The translations under genes and the position numbers were made by a program. Shown here piece after piece: positions 1 to 8,337 of a DNA stretch of 64,000 nucleotides. The notes below the pieces were generated by a model. That model was given only the letters and a program-made list of their open reading frames with translations. It did not search any database and had not been told where the DNA came from. Location of the stretch: contig NZ_JAFCKF010000014.1 in assembly GCF_018130545.1 (NCBI RefSeq), positions 1-64,000 on the forward strand. The letters are read 5' to 3'. Numbering within the stretch: position 1 is the first letter of the stretch; every line of letters begins with the position of its first letter. Origin of the DNA: Bradyrhizobium tropiciagri. Lineage in GTDB: Bacteria > Pseudomonadota > Alphaproteobacteria > Rhizobiales > Xanthobacteraceae.

Positions 1-98
1 TCGCCGGCGGCGTCCACCGCCTCGACGGCCAGCTCATGGTCGTCCTCGATATCGATCGCGTGCTCGAACTGGTGCCCAAAACAGCTGCTGCAGCGTAA
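1..98 (+). CDS. cheW: CheW-like chemotaxis coupling protein, C-terminal end
   Basis: Only the last 31 codons are in the window; the reading frame begins at base 3 and stops with TAA at 96-98. The visible residues DGQLMVVLDIDRVLEL match the last beta strands of a CheW domain, which joins chemoreceptors to the CheA kinase at the inner face of the membrane. The link to cheW rests on this short tail and on the cheY and cheR genes that follow on the same strand. It could equally be the last domain of a longer CheW-containing protein. Confidence 0.75.
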   Translation, partial: AGGVHRLDGQLMVVLDIDRVLELVPKTAAAA

Positions 99-141
99 CG
101 TTTCGCCGCGGAGACGGCGAATTCTACAAGGAGGCCTACAC

Positions 142-531
142 ATGAAGACATGTCTTGTCGTCGACGATTCCGGTGTGGTGCGAAAGATCGCGCGCCGCAT
201 TCTCGAAGCAATGCAATTCACCGTCATCGAAGCCGAGGACGGCGCGGTTGCGCTCGAAGCCTGCAAGCGTGCACTGCCGGATGCGGTGCTGCTCGACTGG
301 AACATGCCCGTGATGGACGGCTTCGAATTCCTCGTGCAGCTCCGCCGCATGCCCGGTGGCGATCAGCCCAAGGTCGTGTTCTGCACCACCGAGAACGGCA
401 TCGACCACATCTCGCGGGCGCTGCATGCCGGTGCCAACGAATACATCATGAAGCCGTTCGACAAGGACATCGTGATCGCGAAATTCCAGGAAGTGGGTCT
501 GCTGGCGCTCGATGCGTCGGCCGAAGCCTAA
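142..531 (+). CDS. cheY: CheY-type single-domain response regulator
   Basis: A stand-alone receiver domain of 129 residues with no output domain, the form that carries a phosphoryl signal from CheA to the flagellar switch or a sink. The acidic pocket VVDDS is at residues 6-10, the phospho-acceptor is Asp52 in LLDWNMP, Thr is in FCTTENG, and the conserved Lys is in YIMKPFDK. A strong AAGGAGG ribosome site at 128-134 sits 7 bases before the ATG. It follows the cheW tail by 43 bases and precedes cheR by 35, so one operon is likely. Rhizobia carry several cheY paralogues and the sequence alone does not say which flagellar or other pathway this one serves. Confidence 0.9.
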   Translation: MKTCLVVDDSGVVRKIARRILEAMQFTVIEAEDGAVALEACKRALPDAVLLDWNMPVMDGFEFLVQLRRMPGGDQPKVVFCTTENGIDHISRALHAGANEYIMKPFDKDIVIAKFQEVGLLALDASAEA

Positions 532-566
532 TACCCAGTTTCAACCTTTGCTTTTGCGAGGCTCCC

Positions 567-1424
567 GTGACGCCCCCCGACTACGAGTATCTGCGTAAGC
601 TCTTGAAGGACCATTCCGGTCTCGATCTGTCTGCGGACAAGCAATATCTGATCGAGAGCCGCCTGCTGCCGCTGGCACGCAAGAACGGCCTGTCCAGCAT
701 CCCCGACCTGGTCGCCAAGATCCGGGCCGGCTCGTCCACCCACACCGTCCAGGTGGTCGAAGCCATGACCACCAACGAAACCTTCTTCTTCCGCGACAAG
801 GTGCCGTTCGACCATTTCCGCGACACCATCATGCCCGAGGTGTTGAAAGCGCGCGCCGCGCGCCGCAGCGTCAGGATCTGGTGCGCCGCCGGCTCGACCG
901 GCCAGGAGCCCTATTCGCTGGCGATGTGCCTGAAGGAGATGGGCGCGGCGCTCGCGGGCTGGCGGGTCGAGATCATCGCGACCGATCTGTCGCAGGAGGT
1001 GCTGGAGAAGTCGAAGGCCGGCATCTACAGCCAGTTCGAGGTGCAGCGCGGGCTGCCGATCCAGCTTCTGGTCAAGTACTTCAAGCAGTCGGGCGAACTC
1101 TGGCAGATCAATCCCGAATTGCGCTCGATGGTGCAGCATCGTCAGCTCAATCTGCTGCACGATTTCTCCCAGCTCGGGACCTTCGATGTGATCTTCTGCC
1201 GCAACGTCCTGATCTATTTCGATCAGGACACCAAGATCAACATCTTCAACCGTCTCGCCCGCCTGATGGAGCCCGACGGCTTCCTGGTGCTCGGCGCCGC
1301 CGAAACCGTGGTCGGTCTGACCGATACGTTCAAGCCGATTCCCGAGCGCCGTGGCCTGTACCGCCCGAGCGGCGTGCGCCCGGCGCTTGCGATGCCGAGG
1401 CCAGCCATGGCGGTCGGATATTGA
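567..1424 (+). CDS. cheR: CheR protein-glutamate methyltransferase
   Basis: Predicted 285 residues, the usual CheR length. CheR moves a methyl group from S-adenosylmethionine to glutamates of chemoreceptors during adaptation. The N-terminal helical domain (about 1-75, with LKDHSGLDLSADKQYLIESR) is followed by the methyltransferase fold with TTNETFFFRD near residue 70 and the SAM-binding loop WCAAGSTGQEPYSLAM. The late motif FCRNVLIYFD is the typical CheR signature. I place the start at the GTG at 567 because homology begins there; the frame is open further upstream only across cheY in another register. A GCGAGG at 556-561 could serve as a ribosome site. No cheB or cheA is seen before the window edge. 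Confidence 0.9.
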   Translation: MTPPDYEYLRKLLKDHSGLDLSADKQYLIESRLLPLARKNGLSSIPDLVAKIRAGSSTHTVQVVEAMTTNETFFFRDKVPFDHFRDTIMPEVLKARAARRSVRIWCAAGSTGQEPYSLAMCLKEMGAALAGWRVEIIATDLSQEVLEKSKAGIYSQFEVQRGLPIQLLVKYFKQSGELWQINPELRSMVQHRQLNLLHDFSQLGTFDVIFCRNVLIYFDQDTKINIFNRLARLMEPDGFLVLGAAETVVGLTDTFKPIPERRGLYRPSGVRPALAMPRPAMAVGY

Positions 1425-1427
1425 GCG

Positions 1428-1745
1428 ATGACCGAGGACGGCAAATCCGTTGAGCGGGTCACCTTCAGCCGGGGCGTCGATGTCTGCATCATGGCCATCG
1501 ACGGCACCTGGCGGCGCGATTGCCAGCTCAACGCCATCTCCGACAACGACGCGTCGTTGACGGTCGAGGGTTCCATTCAGGGGCTCAACCTGAAGGAGTT
1601 CTTCCTGCTGCTGTCCTCGACCGGGCTCGCCTATCGCCGCTGCGAACTGGTCCGCGTCAACGGCACCGAGATGGACATCAGCTTCCTCAAGGGCAAGCCG
1701 AGCAAGCGCCGCTCGGCAGCCGACGAAGAGCGGGCCAGGGCTTGA
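1428..1745 (+). CDS. PilZ-domain protein (probable c-di-GMP-linked)
   Basis: A 105-residue protein starting 3 bases after the cheR stop, so it is probably translated with it. The order RR-C-x-L then D-N-D-A-S-L-T-V-E-G (about residues 30-48) recalls the PilZ fold, where an R-x3-R loop and a (D/N)-x-S-x-x-G strand bind cyclic di-GMP. Here the arginines are in TWRRDCQLNAISDNDASL, so the motif is only approximate and binding is not assured. Its place in the che operon suggests a link between second messenger level and chemotaxis or motility. The alternative is a degenerate PilZ fold that acts as a protein-protein adaptor. Confidence 0.65.
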   Translation: MTEDGKSVERVTFSRGVDVCIMAIDGTWRRDCQLNAISDNDASLTVEGSIQGLNLKEFFLLLSSTGLAYRRCELVRVNGTEMDISFLKGKPSKRRSAADEERARA

Positions 1746-1925
1746 AGTCAAGCAGGGCTTGAGGTCCAAGAGGGCCTGACGTCAAGACGGCCGCATCTGG
1801 CCCGGGCGGGCATGGCCTGCCGACAATCCGAAATGATGTTTGGAACGGATCGCCGCCCCATGGGTTGGGCGAGGTTCGGACGATTTGGCGCGATTGCCGC
1901 GAACCGGACGGTTGCCGGCCCTGGG

Positions 1926-2234
1926 TCAGTTCAAAACGCGCGCCGGTGCCCCTGAACCGCGCAGCCGGTCGAGTGCCACGCCGAGGCCGCTGCCGCTGGC
2001 CTTCAGGGCGGTCGAGGCTGCGACATAGCGCGGGGTGACGTCGTCAAGCACGAAGATATCGGCGGCGGCGTCCTGCTCGGCCAGCAGGGCCTCGCGCGCA
2101 ATCGCCGCTTCGATCAGCCGCAGGCTCGCCTGGACATGGCCAATCAGCGCGACCAGGTCGGTCACGATCAGGTTGTAGGGATCATTGCCCTCGTCCAAAC
2201 ACACTGCAACGCCGTCCACCGCTGCATTTTCCAT
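1926..2234 (-). CDS. Conserved small protein of unknown function
   Basis: A 102-residue acidic protein with a clear GGAGA ribosome site before the ATG. It is rich in Ala, Leu and Asp (LVALIGHVQASLRLIEAAI) and is predicted mostly helical, with no signal peptide, membrane span or metal motif. I recognise no family. It lies alone between the che operon and the FixJ-like regulator and is transcribed away from the latter, so the 146 bases between them may hold two divergent promoters. No function is proposed. Confidence 0.55.
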   Translation of the reverse strand: MENAAVDGVAVCLDEGNDPYNLIVTDLVALIGHVQASLRLIEAAIAREALLAEQDAAADIFVLDDVTPRYVAASTALKASGSGLGVALDRLRGSGAPARVLN

Positions 2235-2380
2235 GCATGTTTCTCCACTGCCCCAGTTTTAGGGAACGCGGTGCTACTTGTGCGTTAAGCGGACGTCCCG
2301 TACAAATACGGGTCCATTGATCGAGATGGTCTAGTTAGTTCTTGTGCAGTCTGGGCAGCACGCTTCACCACTGATGGACG

Positions 2381-3019
2381 ATGCATATGGTTGAGAATGG
2401 CGCTCCTCGCGGGGAAATCTTTGTAGTCGACGACGATCCCGCCGTTCGCGAGACGCTTTCCGTGGTCCTGTCGACCGCCGGTTACAAGGTAATCTGCTTT
2501 GCGGACGGTGCGGCGCTGCTCGCGGTGGCGCGCAGCCGGACCCCGGCCTGCATCCTGCTCGACGTGCACATTCCCGGCAAATCGGGCCTCGATATCCTGA
2601 AGGAGTTGCACGGCGAGGATTACCCGGCGCCAATCTTCATGATCTCCGGGCAGGGCGACATCACGATGGCGGTCAGCGCCATCAAGAACGGCGCGCTCGA
2701 CTTCATCGAGAAGCCGTTTCGCGGCAATGAGATCGTCAGCCGCCTGAATGAGGCGATCGACGCCTATACGCGGCGCCAGGCCGAGACCTCGGCATCGCGC
2801 ATCGCCGCGCTGCACTTCCCGGGCCGCGAGCCGCTGACCCGCCGCGAGCGCGAGGTGCTTGAGCAATTCACCGCCGGCGCTTCCAACAAGGAGGCCGGGC
2901 GCCATCTCGGCATCAGCCCGCGCACCATCGAGGACCACCGCGCCAACATCATGAAGAAGCTCGGCGCGCGCAACGCCGCCGATCTGGTCCGTATCGTGAT
3001 GACGGCGCAGCAGAAGTAA
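2381..3019 (+). CDS. FixJ-family response regulator
   Basis: A 212-residue two-domain regulator. The receiver domain has FVVDDDP at residues 14-20, the phosphorylatable Asp61 in ILLDVHIPG, and Lys in EKPFRG. The C-terminal LuxR/FixJ helix-turn-helix follows, with LTRREREVLEQFTAG and SNKEAGRHLGISPRTIEDHRANIM. Receiver features such as GDITMAVSAIKNGALDFIEKPF are those of the FixJ/StyR/TtrR group. No histidine kinase is adjacent, so the partner is elsewhere. A second ATG lies two codons downstream and could be the real start. Confidence 0.88.
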   Translation: MHMVENGAPRGEIFVVDDDPAVRETLSVVLSTAGYKVICFADGAALLAVARSRTPACILLDVHIPGKSGLDILKELHGEDYPAPIFMISGQGDITMAVSAIKNGALDFIEKPFRGNEIVSRLNEAIDAYTRRQAETSASRIAALHFPGREPLTRREREVLEQFTAGASNKEAGRHLGISPRTIEDHRANIMKKLGARNAADLVRIVMTAQQK

Positions 3020-3184
3020 GCCCAAAGCCGGTCTTGCCCTGATTTTCGCATCGCCGAGTTTGTGCAGCGCACGTTCGGCGAGCGGCACATCTGCGCCTGG
3101 CGCGGGACGACACGTCCGGAAATCCTGTATATGCGTGGCGTAGGGCCTACGCGCCGTGACCGCGCGCGAGCAAAGTCGAGACAC

Positions 3185-4930
3185 ATGGCGATGACGAAAA
3201 AGAACAAGACCCCGGATCAATTGCGCAGCGCGCGCTGGTTTGCGCCCGATGATTTGCGGGCCTTCGGCCATCGCTCGCGCGCGATGCAGATGGGCTACGC
3301 GCCGGAGGAATGGCGCGACCGGCCAGTGATCGCGATCATCAACACCTGGTCGGACGCGCAGCCCTGTCACATGCACTTCAAGAGCCGGGTCGACGACGTC
3401 AAGCGCGGCGTGCTGATGGCCGGCGGATTTCCGCTGGAGCTGCCTGCGCTGTCGCTGTCGGAATCGCTCTTGAAGCCGACCACGATGCTCTATCGCAACA
3501 TGCTGGCGATGGATGCCGAGGAGCTGCTGCGCGGCCATCCGGTCGACGGCGTGGTGCTGATGGGCGGCTGCGACAAGACCACGCCGGGGCTCTTGCTCGG
3601 GGCCACCAGCATGAACCTGCCGGCGATCTATCTGCCGGCCGGGCCGATGCTGCGCGGCAATTGGAAGGGCAAGACGCTCGGCTCCGGCTCGGATGCCTGG
3701 AAATACTGGGACGAGCGCCGTGCGGGGAAGATCTCCGACAAGGACTGGGTCGACATGGAGGCCGGCATCGCCCGCAGCTACGGCACCTGCATGACCATGG
3801 GCACCGCCTCGACCATGACCGCGATCGCCGAAGCGATCGGCATGACCTTGCCCGGCGCCTCGTCGATCCCGGCGGCCGACGCAAACCACATCCGCATGAG
3901 CTCGGAGGCCGGCCGCCGTATCGTCGAGATGGTGTGGGAGGATCTGACCCCGCAGAAGATCCAGACGCGCAAGGCCTTCGAGAACGCGATCACGGTCGCG
4001 ATGGCGATGGGCTGCTCGACCAACGCGATCATCCATTTGATCGCGCAGGCGCGCCGCGCGGGCCAGGATATCTCGCTCGATGATTTCGAGATCGCGAGCC
4101 GCAAGGTGCCTGTGATCGCCAATGTACGGCCGAGCGGCGATCTCTATCTGATGGAGGATTTCTTCTATGCCGGCGGGCTGCCCGGCCTGATGAACCGGAT
4201 CAAGCCGCATCTGCATCTCGATTGCATGACCGTGTCGGGCAAGACGCTCGGCGAGAACATCGAGGGCGCCGAGGTCCACAATGACGACGTCATCCGCAGC
4301 GTCGACAACCCGATCTACAAGGAGGGCGCGCTGGCGGTGCTGAAGGGCAATCTCGCGCCCGACGGCTGCGTCATCAAGCCAAGCGCCTGCGATCCGCGCT
4401 TCCTCAAGCACACCGGGCCGGCGCTGGTGTTCGATGACTATCCGTCGATGAAGAAGGCGGTCGACGATCCCGATCTCGACGTTACGGCCGATCACGTGCT
4501 GATCCTGCGCAATGCCGGCCCGCAGGGCGGCCCGGGGATGCCGGAATGGGGCATGCTGCCGATCCCGACCAAGCTCGTGAAGCAGGGCGTGCGCGACATG
4601 GTGCGGCTGTCGGACGCACGGATGAGCGGCACCAGTTACGGCGCCTGCATCCTGCATGTCTCGCCGGAATCCTATATCGGCGGTCCTCTGGCGCTGGTGA
4701 AGAACGGCGATCGCATCACGCTCGACGTCGCCGCGCGCACCATCAATCTCGATGTGCCCGAGGCGGAGCTGGCAAAACGCCGCGCGGAATGGAAGCAGCC
4801 GGAAAAGCGCTTCGAGCGCGGCTATGGCTGGATGTTCTCCAAGCACATCAAGCAGGCCAATGAAGGCTGCGACTTCGATTTCCTCGAGACCGGGTTCGGC
4901 AAGCCGGTTGGCGAGCCGTCGATTTACTAG
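3185..4930 (+). CDS. IlvD/Edd-family dehydratase, L-arabinonate type
   Basis: A 581-residue Fe-S dehydratase. Three cysteines fit iron-sulphur ligands: Cys61 in AQPCHMH, Cys129 in MGGCDKTTPG and Cys202 in SYGTCMTMGT. Their spacing matches that of the characterised Rhizobium sugar-acid dehydratases of the L-arabinonate type ([2Fe-2S]) as I recall them. A C-terminal SDARMSGTSYGACILH motif is also typical of the family. The expected reaction is removal of water from a pentonate to give a 2-keto-3-deoxy acid. I start at ATG 3185 (MAMTKKNKTP); an upstream in-frame extension shows no homology. The next gene is an RraA-family protein that could act as the aldolase. Dihydroxy-acid dehydratase (ilvD itself) is less likely from the Cys spacing and sequence. 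Confidence 0.85.
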   Translation: MAMTKKNKTPDQLRSARWFAPDDLRAFGHRSRAMQMGYAPEEWRDRPVIAIINTWSDAQPCHMHFKSRVDDVKRGVLMAGGFPLELPALSLSESLLKPTTMLYRNMLAMDAEELLRGHPVDGVVLMGGCDKTTPGLLLGATSMNLPAIYLPAGPMLRGNWKGKTLGSGSDAWKYWDERRAGKISDKDWVDMEAGIARSYGTCMTMGTASTMTAIAEAIGMTLPGASSIPAADANHIRMSSEAGRRIVEMVWEDLTPQKIQTRKAFENAITVAMAMGCSTNAIIHLIAQARRAGQDISLDDFEIASRKVPVIANVRPSGDLYLMEDFFYAGGLPGLMNRIKPHLHLDCMTVSGKTLGENIEGAEVHNDDVIRSVDNPIYKEGALAVLKGNLAPDGCVIKPSACDPRFLKHTGPALVFDDYPSMKKAVDDPDLDVTADHVLILRNAGPQGGPGMPEWGMLPIPTKLVKQGVRDMVRLSDARMSGTSYGACILHVSPESYIGGPLALVKNGDRITLDVAARTINLDVPEAELAKRRAEWKQPEKRFERGYGWMFSKHIKQANEGCDFDFLETGFGKPVGEPSIY

Positions 4931-4935
4931 TCACT

Positions 4936-5062
4936 GTCATTCCCAGTGCGCAATTGCGCACCTGGGGGCATCGCAAAGCGATGAGCCCGGAATCCATTTC
5001 GCCACAACACGTGGGGCTTGATGGATTCCGGGCCAGCGCCTTCGGCGCATCCCGGAATGACG
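4936..5062. repeat. Palindromic intergenic repeat, GTCATTCCC type
   Basis: An imperfect inverted repeat fills the gap between the dehydratase and the RraA-like gene. Outer arms read GTCATTCCC and CCCGGAATGAC, and inner arms read GCCCGGAATCCAT and ATGGATTCCGGGC. It is the same family as the element at 10074-10177. It lies inside an apparent operon, so it may form a hairpin in the transcript that alters mRNA stability between the genes. Confidence 0.8.
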
Positions 5063-5076
5063 AAGGAGAGAGCCCA

Positions 5077-5796
5077 ATGTCAAAATTCAGCGACGCCACC
5101 CGCAACAAGCTGAAATCCGTTTCCACCGCCACCGTCGCGACCGCGCTGTTCAAGCGCGGCTTGCGCATCCAGATGATCCAGGATGTGCACCCTTTGAGCC
5201 CGGATCAGTCGACCATGGTCGGTGAGGCCTTCACGCTGCGTTACATGCCGGCGCGCGAGGACCTCAACACGATCGAGGTGTTTCGCGATCGCGCGCACCC
5301 GCAGCGCAAGGCGATCGAGGATTGCCCGCCGGGTGCGGTGCTGGTCATGGACAGCCGCAAGGATGCGCGCGCGGCCTCCGCCGGCGCGATCCTGGTGACG
5401 CGGCTGATGAAGCGCGGCTGCGCCGGTGTCGTCACCGATGGCGGCTTTCGGGACTCGGCCGAGATCGCGCGGCTCGGCTTTCCGGCGTTTCATCACCGGC
5501 CGAGCGCGCCGACCAATCTGACCTTGCATCAGGCGATCGAGATCAACGTGCCGATCGGTTGCGGCGATGCGCCGGTGTTCCCCGGCGACGTGATCCTCGG
5601 CGACAGCGATGGTGTCATCGTGATCCCGGCGCATCTCGCCGACGAGATCGCCAACGAGACCTTCGAGATGACCGCGTTCGAGGATTTCGTCACCGAGCAG
5701 GTCCAGAACGGCCGTGAGATCTTCGGACTTTATCCCGCGACCGACGAGCAGACGCTGAAGGATTTCGCGGCGTGGCGGAAGGCCAAGGGGCGGTAG
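5077..5796 (+). CDS. RraA-family protein (aldolase / regulator-like)
   Basis: A 239-residue member of the RraA / 4-hydroxy-4-methyl-2-oxoglutarate aldolase superfamily. The metal- and substrate-binding segment VVTDGGFRDSAEIARLGFPAF carries the conserved D-G-G-x-R-D signature, and GCGDAPVFPGDVILGDSDG is the second family motif. In enzymes of this type the Arg-Asp pair binds a divalent metal and the keto acid. The start is set by GAAGGAGAGAG at 5062 just before ATG 5077. Being next to a pentonate dehydratase, it is a good candidate for retro-aldol cleavage of a 2-keto-3-deoxy acid. Automatic pipelines would probably call it a ribonuclease regulator, which the context does not support. Confidence 0.8.
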   Translation: MSKFSDATRNKLKSVSTATVATALFKRGLRIQMIQDVHPLSPDQSTMVGEAFTLRYMPAREDLNTIEVFRDRAHPQRKAIEDCPPGAVLVMDSRKDARAASAGAILVTRLMKRGCAGVVTDGGFRDSAEIARLGFPAFHHRPSAPTNLTLHQAIEINVPIGCGDAPVFPGDVILGDSDGVIVIPAHLADEIANETFEMTAFEDFVTEQVQNGREIFGLYPATDEQTLKDFAAWRKAKGR

Positions 5797-5852
5797 CGGC
5801 GCTGCCACACCCTCCGCCGTCGTCGTTCCTGAGCGATTGCCACGCATTCCGC

Positions 5853-6010
5853 CGTCGTCCCGGCGAAGGCCGGGACCCATACCGCGTGATCTATCGAGCG
5901 CGGAGGTCGCGGTACCACAGCAGGCAACGGGCGGTCTTCGCCAAACTCTTCCCTGTGGTTATGGGTCCTGGCTCCCGTGCGCAATTGCGCACTAGGCCAG
6001 GACCACGATG
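5853..6010. repeat. Palindromic intergenic repeat, GTCGTCCCGG type
   Basis: The left half reads CGTCGTCCCGGCGAAGGCC and continues GGGACCCAT; the right half reads ATGGGTCCTGG and ends in AGGACCACGA. It shares its ends with the elements at 18614-18746 and 39133-39254. It lies between convergent genes (RraA-like and oligopeptidase B) and contains the self-complementary GTGCGCAATTGCGCAC at 5978-5993, so it can form a cruciform or a bidirectional terminator. Confidence 0.75.
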
Positions 6011-6034
6011 GGGAGGTAGCCGGGCTACGCTGCC

Positions 6035-8140
6035 CTACACCTCCGCCTTATCAGCCATCCCGACCGCCCACAGCGCAAACGCATACACGATCGCGACTTC
6101 GTCCAGCCGGTTGAAGCGGCCAGAGGCGCCGCCGTGGCCGGCGCCCATGTTGGTGCGCAGCAAGACCGGGCCGCCGCCGCGCATGGTGGCGCGTAGCCGC
6201 GCGATCCATTTCGCCGGCTCCCAATAGGTGACGCGTGGATCGGTGAGCCCGCCCATCGCCAGGATCGCCGGATAATCCTTTGCCGCGACATTGTCGTAGG
6301 GCGAATAGGACAGGATGGTGCGGAAATCCGTCTCGCTCTCGATCGGGTTGCCCCATTCCGGCCATTCCGGCGGCGTCAGCGGCAGCGTGTCGTCGAGCAT
6401 GGTGTTGAGCACGTCGACGAACGGCACCTCGGCGACGATGCCAGCGAACAGCTCCCCGGCGCGGTTGGCAACCGCGCCCATCAGCATGCCACCGGCCGAG
6501 CCGCCATGGCCGACGATGCGTTTTTCGCTCGTGTATTTCGTCTCGATCAGCGCGCGCCCGGCGGCAGCGAAATCGTCGAACGTGTTGGTCTTCTTCTCGC
6601 GCTTGCCGTCGAGATACCAGCCCCAGCCCTTGTCGGCGCCACCGCGGATATGGGCGATCGCATAGACGAAGCCGCGGTCGACCAGCGACAGCCGGTTGGC
6701 TGCGAACGACGCCGGCATCGCCATGCCGTAGGAGCCGTAACCATAGAGCAGCAGCGGCGCCTTGCCGTCGCGAACGAAATCCTTGCGATGCAGGATCGAG
6801 ACCGGCACCTGCGCGCCGTCATGCGAGGTCGCCATGATGCGCGTGGTGACGTAATCGGCCGGGTTGTGGCCGGACGGAATCTCCTGGCGCTTGCGCAGCA
6901 CCCGGGTCCGCGTCGCCATGTCGTAGTCATAGACCTCGGACGGCGTCGTCATCGACGAATAGGCAAAGCGCAGATTGGTGGTGTCGAACTCGTAGCCACC
7001 CATGGTGTCGAGCGAATAGGCCGCTTCGTCGAAGGCGATCGCGTGCTCGTCACCCGTCTTGAGGTCGCGGATGATGATCGCCGGCAGCGCATTGGCGCGC
7101 TCCAGCCGCACCATGTGGCCGGCATAAAGCTCGACGTCGAGCACGTAGACGCCTTCGCGATACGGGATCAGGTCGCGCCAGTTGGCGCGCGCGGGCGCGG
7201 CCAGCGGCGCGGTCACGACCTTGAAGTCGATGGCGTCGTCGGCATTGGTCAGGATGAACAGCTCGTCGCCGCGGTCGGCGATCGAATATTGCACGCCTTC
7301 CTCGCGCGCCGCGACGAGGCGCGGCGGTGCGTCGGGATTGCCGAGGTCGATCAGCCGCTGCTCGGATGTCTCATGATCGCCACCCGCGATCACGCAGAAA
7401 CGGCCGCTGGCGCTCTCATGCAGATGGGTGAACCAGCCGGGATCCTGCTCCTCATAGATCAGGGTGTCGTCGGCTTGCTTGGTGCCGAGCTTGTGGCGCC
7501 ACACCTGCATCGGGCGGTGATTGTCGTCGAGCTTGACGTAGAAGAAGCTTTTGGAATCCGCGGTCCACACCACGCCGCCGTCGGTCTCCTCCACGAGGTC
7601 GTCGAGATCGCCGCCGGTTGCCCAGTCGCGCACGCGGATCGAGAAATACTCCGAGCCCTTGGTGTCGGCGCTCCAGGCATGCAGCCGGTGATCGTTGGAA
7701 TGCCGGCTGCCGCCGAACTTGAAATATTCGTGGTCCTTCGCCAATGCATCGCCGTCGAGCACGACATGCGCCTCGCCGCCGTCGCGCGGCGTGCGGCAAT
7801 ACAGCTCGTGCTGGCCGCCCTCACGGTACTTGCGGAAATAAGCGAACGGGCCATCCGGCGACGGCACGCTGGAATCATCCTCCTTGATCCGCCCGCGCAT
7901 CTCCTTGACCAGCCGCTTCTGCAAGCCGTCGGTATGGCCGAGCAGGCTCTCGGTGTAGCCGTTCTCGGCTTCGAGATAGCTCCTTATATCGGGATCGAGG
8001 ATCGAGGGATCGCGCAGCACCTCCTGCCATTTCGGATCCTTGATCCAGGCATAGTCGTCGCTCACCGTGATGCCGTGGGTGGTGAAGGAATGCGGCCGGC
8101 GCGGCGCGACGGGGGGCGATGTTGTGGTGAATTTGGTCAC
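6035..8140 (-). CDS. ptrB: Oligopeptidase B-type S9 serine peptidase
   Basis: A 701-residue protein, normal length for oligopeptidase B. An N-terminal beta-propeller (about 70-410) is followed by an alpha/beta hydrolase domain. The nucleophile Ser is in VGHGGSAGGMLMGA, the acid in the TDPRVTYWEPAKW segment, and the catalytic His in GAGHGGASGRF near the C-terminus. This family cleaves small peptides after basic residues and acts in the cytoplasm; no signal peptide is present. The start is GTG at 8140, preceded by GAGGA. It is a single gene between two palindromic repeats. Confidence 0.9.
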   Translation of the reverse strand: MTKFTTTSPPVAPRRPHSFTTHGITVSDDYAWIKDPKWQEVLRDPSILDPDIRSYLEAENGYTESLLGHTDGLQKRLVKEMRGRIKEDDSSVPSPDGPFAYFRKYREGGQHELYCRTPRDGGEAHVVLDGDALAKDHEYFKFGGSRHSNDHRLHAWSADTKGSEYFSIRVRDWATGGDLDDLVEETDGGVVWTADSKSFFYVKLDDNHRPMQVWRHKLGTKQADDTLIYEEQDPGWFTHLHESASGRFCVIAGGDHETSEQRLIDLGNPDAPPRLVAAREEGVQYSIADRGDELFILTNADDAIDFKVVTAPLAAPARANWRDLIPYREGVYVLDVELYAGHMVRLERANALPAIIIRDLKTGDEHAIAFDEAAYSLDTMGGYEFDTTNLRFAYSSMTTPSEVYDYDMATRTRVLRKRQEIPSGHNPADYVTTRIMATSHDGAQVPVSILHRKDFVRDGKAPLLLYGYGSYGMAMPASFAANRLSLVDRGFVYAIAHIRGGADKGWGWYLDGKREKKTNTFDDFAAAGRALIETKYTSEKRIVGHGGSAGGMLMGAVANRAGELFAGIVAEVPFVDVLNTMLDDTLPLTPPEWPEWGNPIESETDFRTILSYSPYDNVAAKDYPAILAMGGLTDPRVTYWEPAKWIARLRATMRGGGPVLLRTNMGAGHGGASGRFNRLDEVAIVYAFALWAVGMADKAEV

Positions 8141-8223
8141 ACGATCCTCATAATGCGGGGTTCCGCTTTATATCGGGATGAATGTGGCGATTGCCAGATG
8201 GGCGAGAGCGCAGGTGCCGCTGC

Positions 8224-8312
8224 GTAGGGTGGGCAAAGGCGCGGAGGCGCCGTGCCCACCATTCCCGGCGTACTCGCGATGGTGGGCACGCTTCTCGCTT
8301 TGCCCACCCTAC
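8224..8312. repeat. Nested perfect palindrome
   Basis: Outer arms of 15 bases, GTAGGGTGGGCAAAG (8224-8238) and its exact complement (8298-8312), enclose inner arms of 11 bases, GTGCCCACCAT (8252-8262) and ATGGTGGGCAC (8279-8289). It lies upstream of the peptidase start and downstream of the ABC permease stop, both of which are on the minus strand. It could terminate the ABC operon or simply be a mobile palindromic repeat. Confidence 0.85.
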
Positions 8313-8337
8313 CCACTACTACAAATTCATCCCTGCG

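Noticed and set aside
150-566. N-terminal extension of CheR across cheY.
   Set aside because: It is the wrong register of cheY; CheR homology begins at GTG 567.
2285-4846. An 853-codon open frame on the minus strand across the FixJ-like regulator and the dehydratase.
   Set aside because: It is antisense to two clear genes and rich in His/Arg/Asp without any motif, as expected from high third-position GC.
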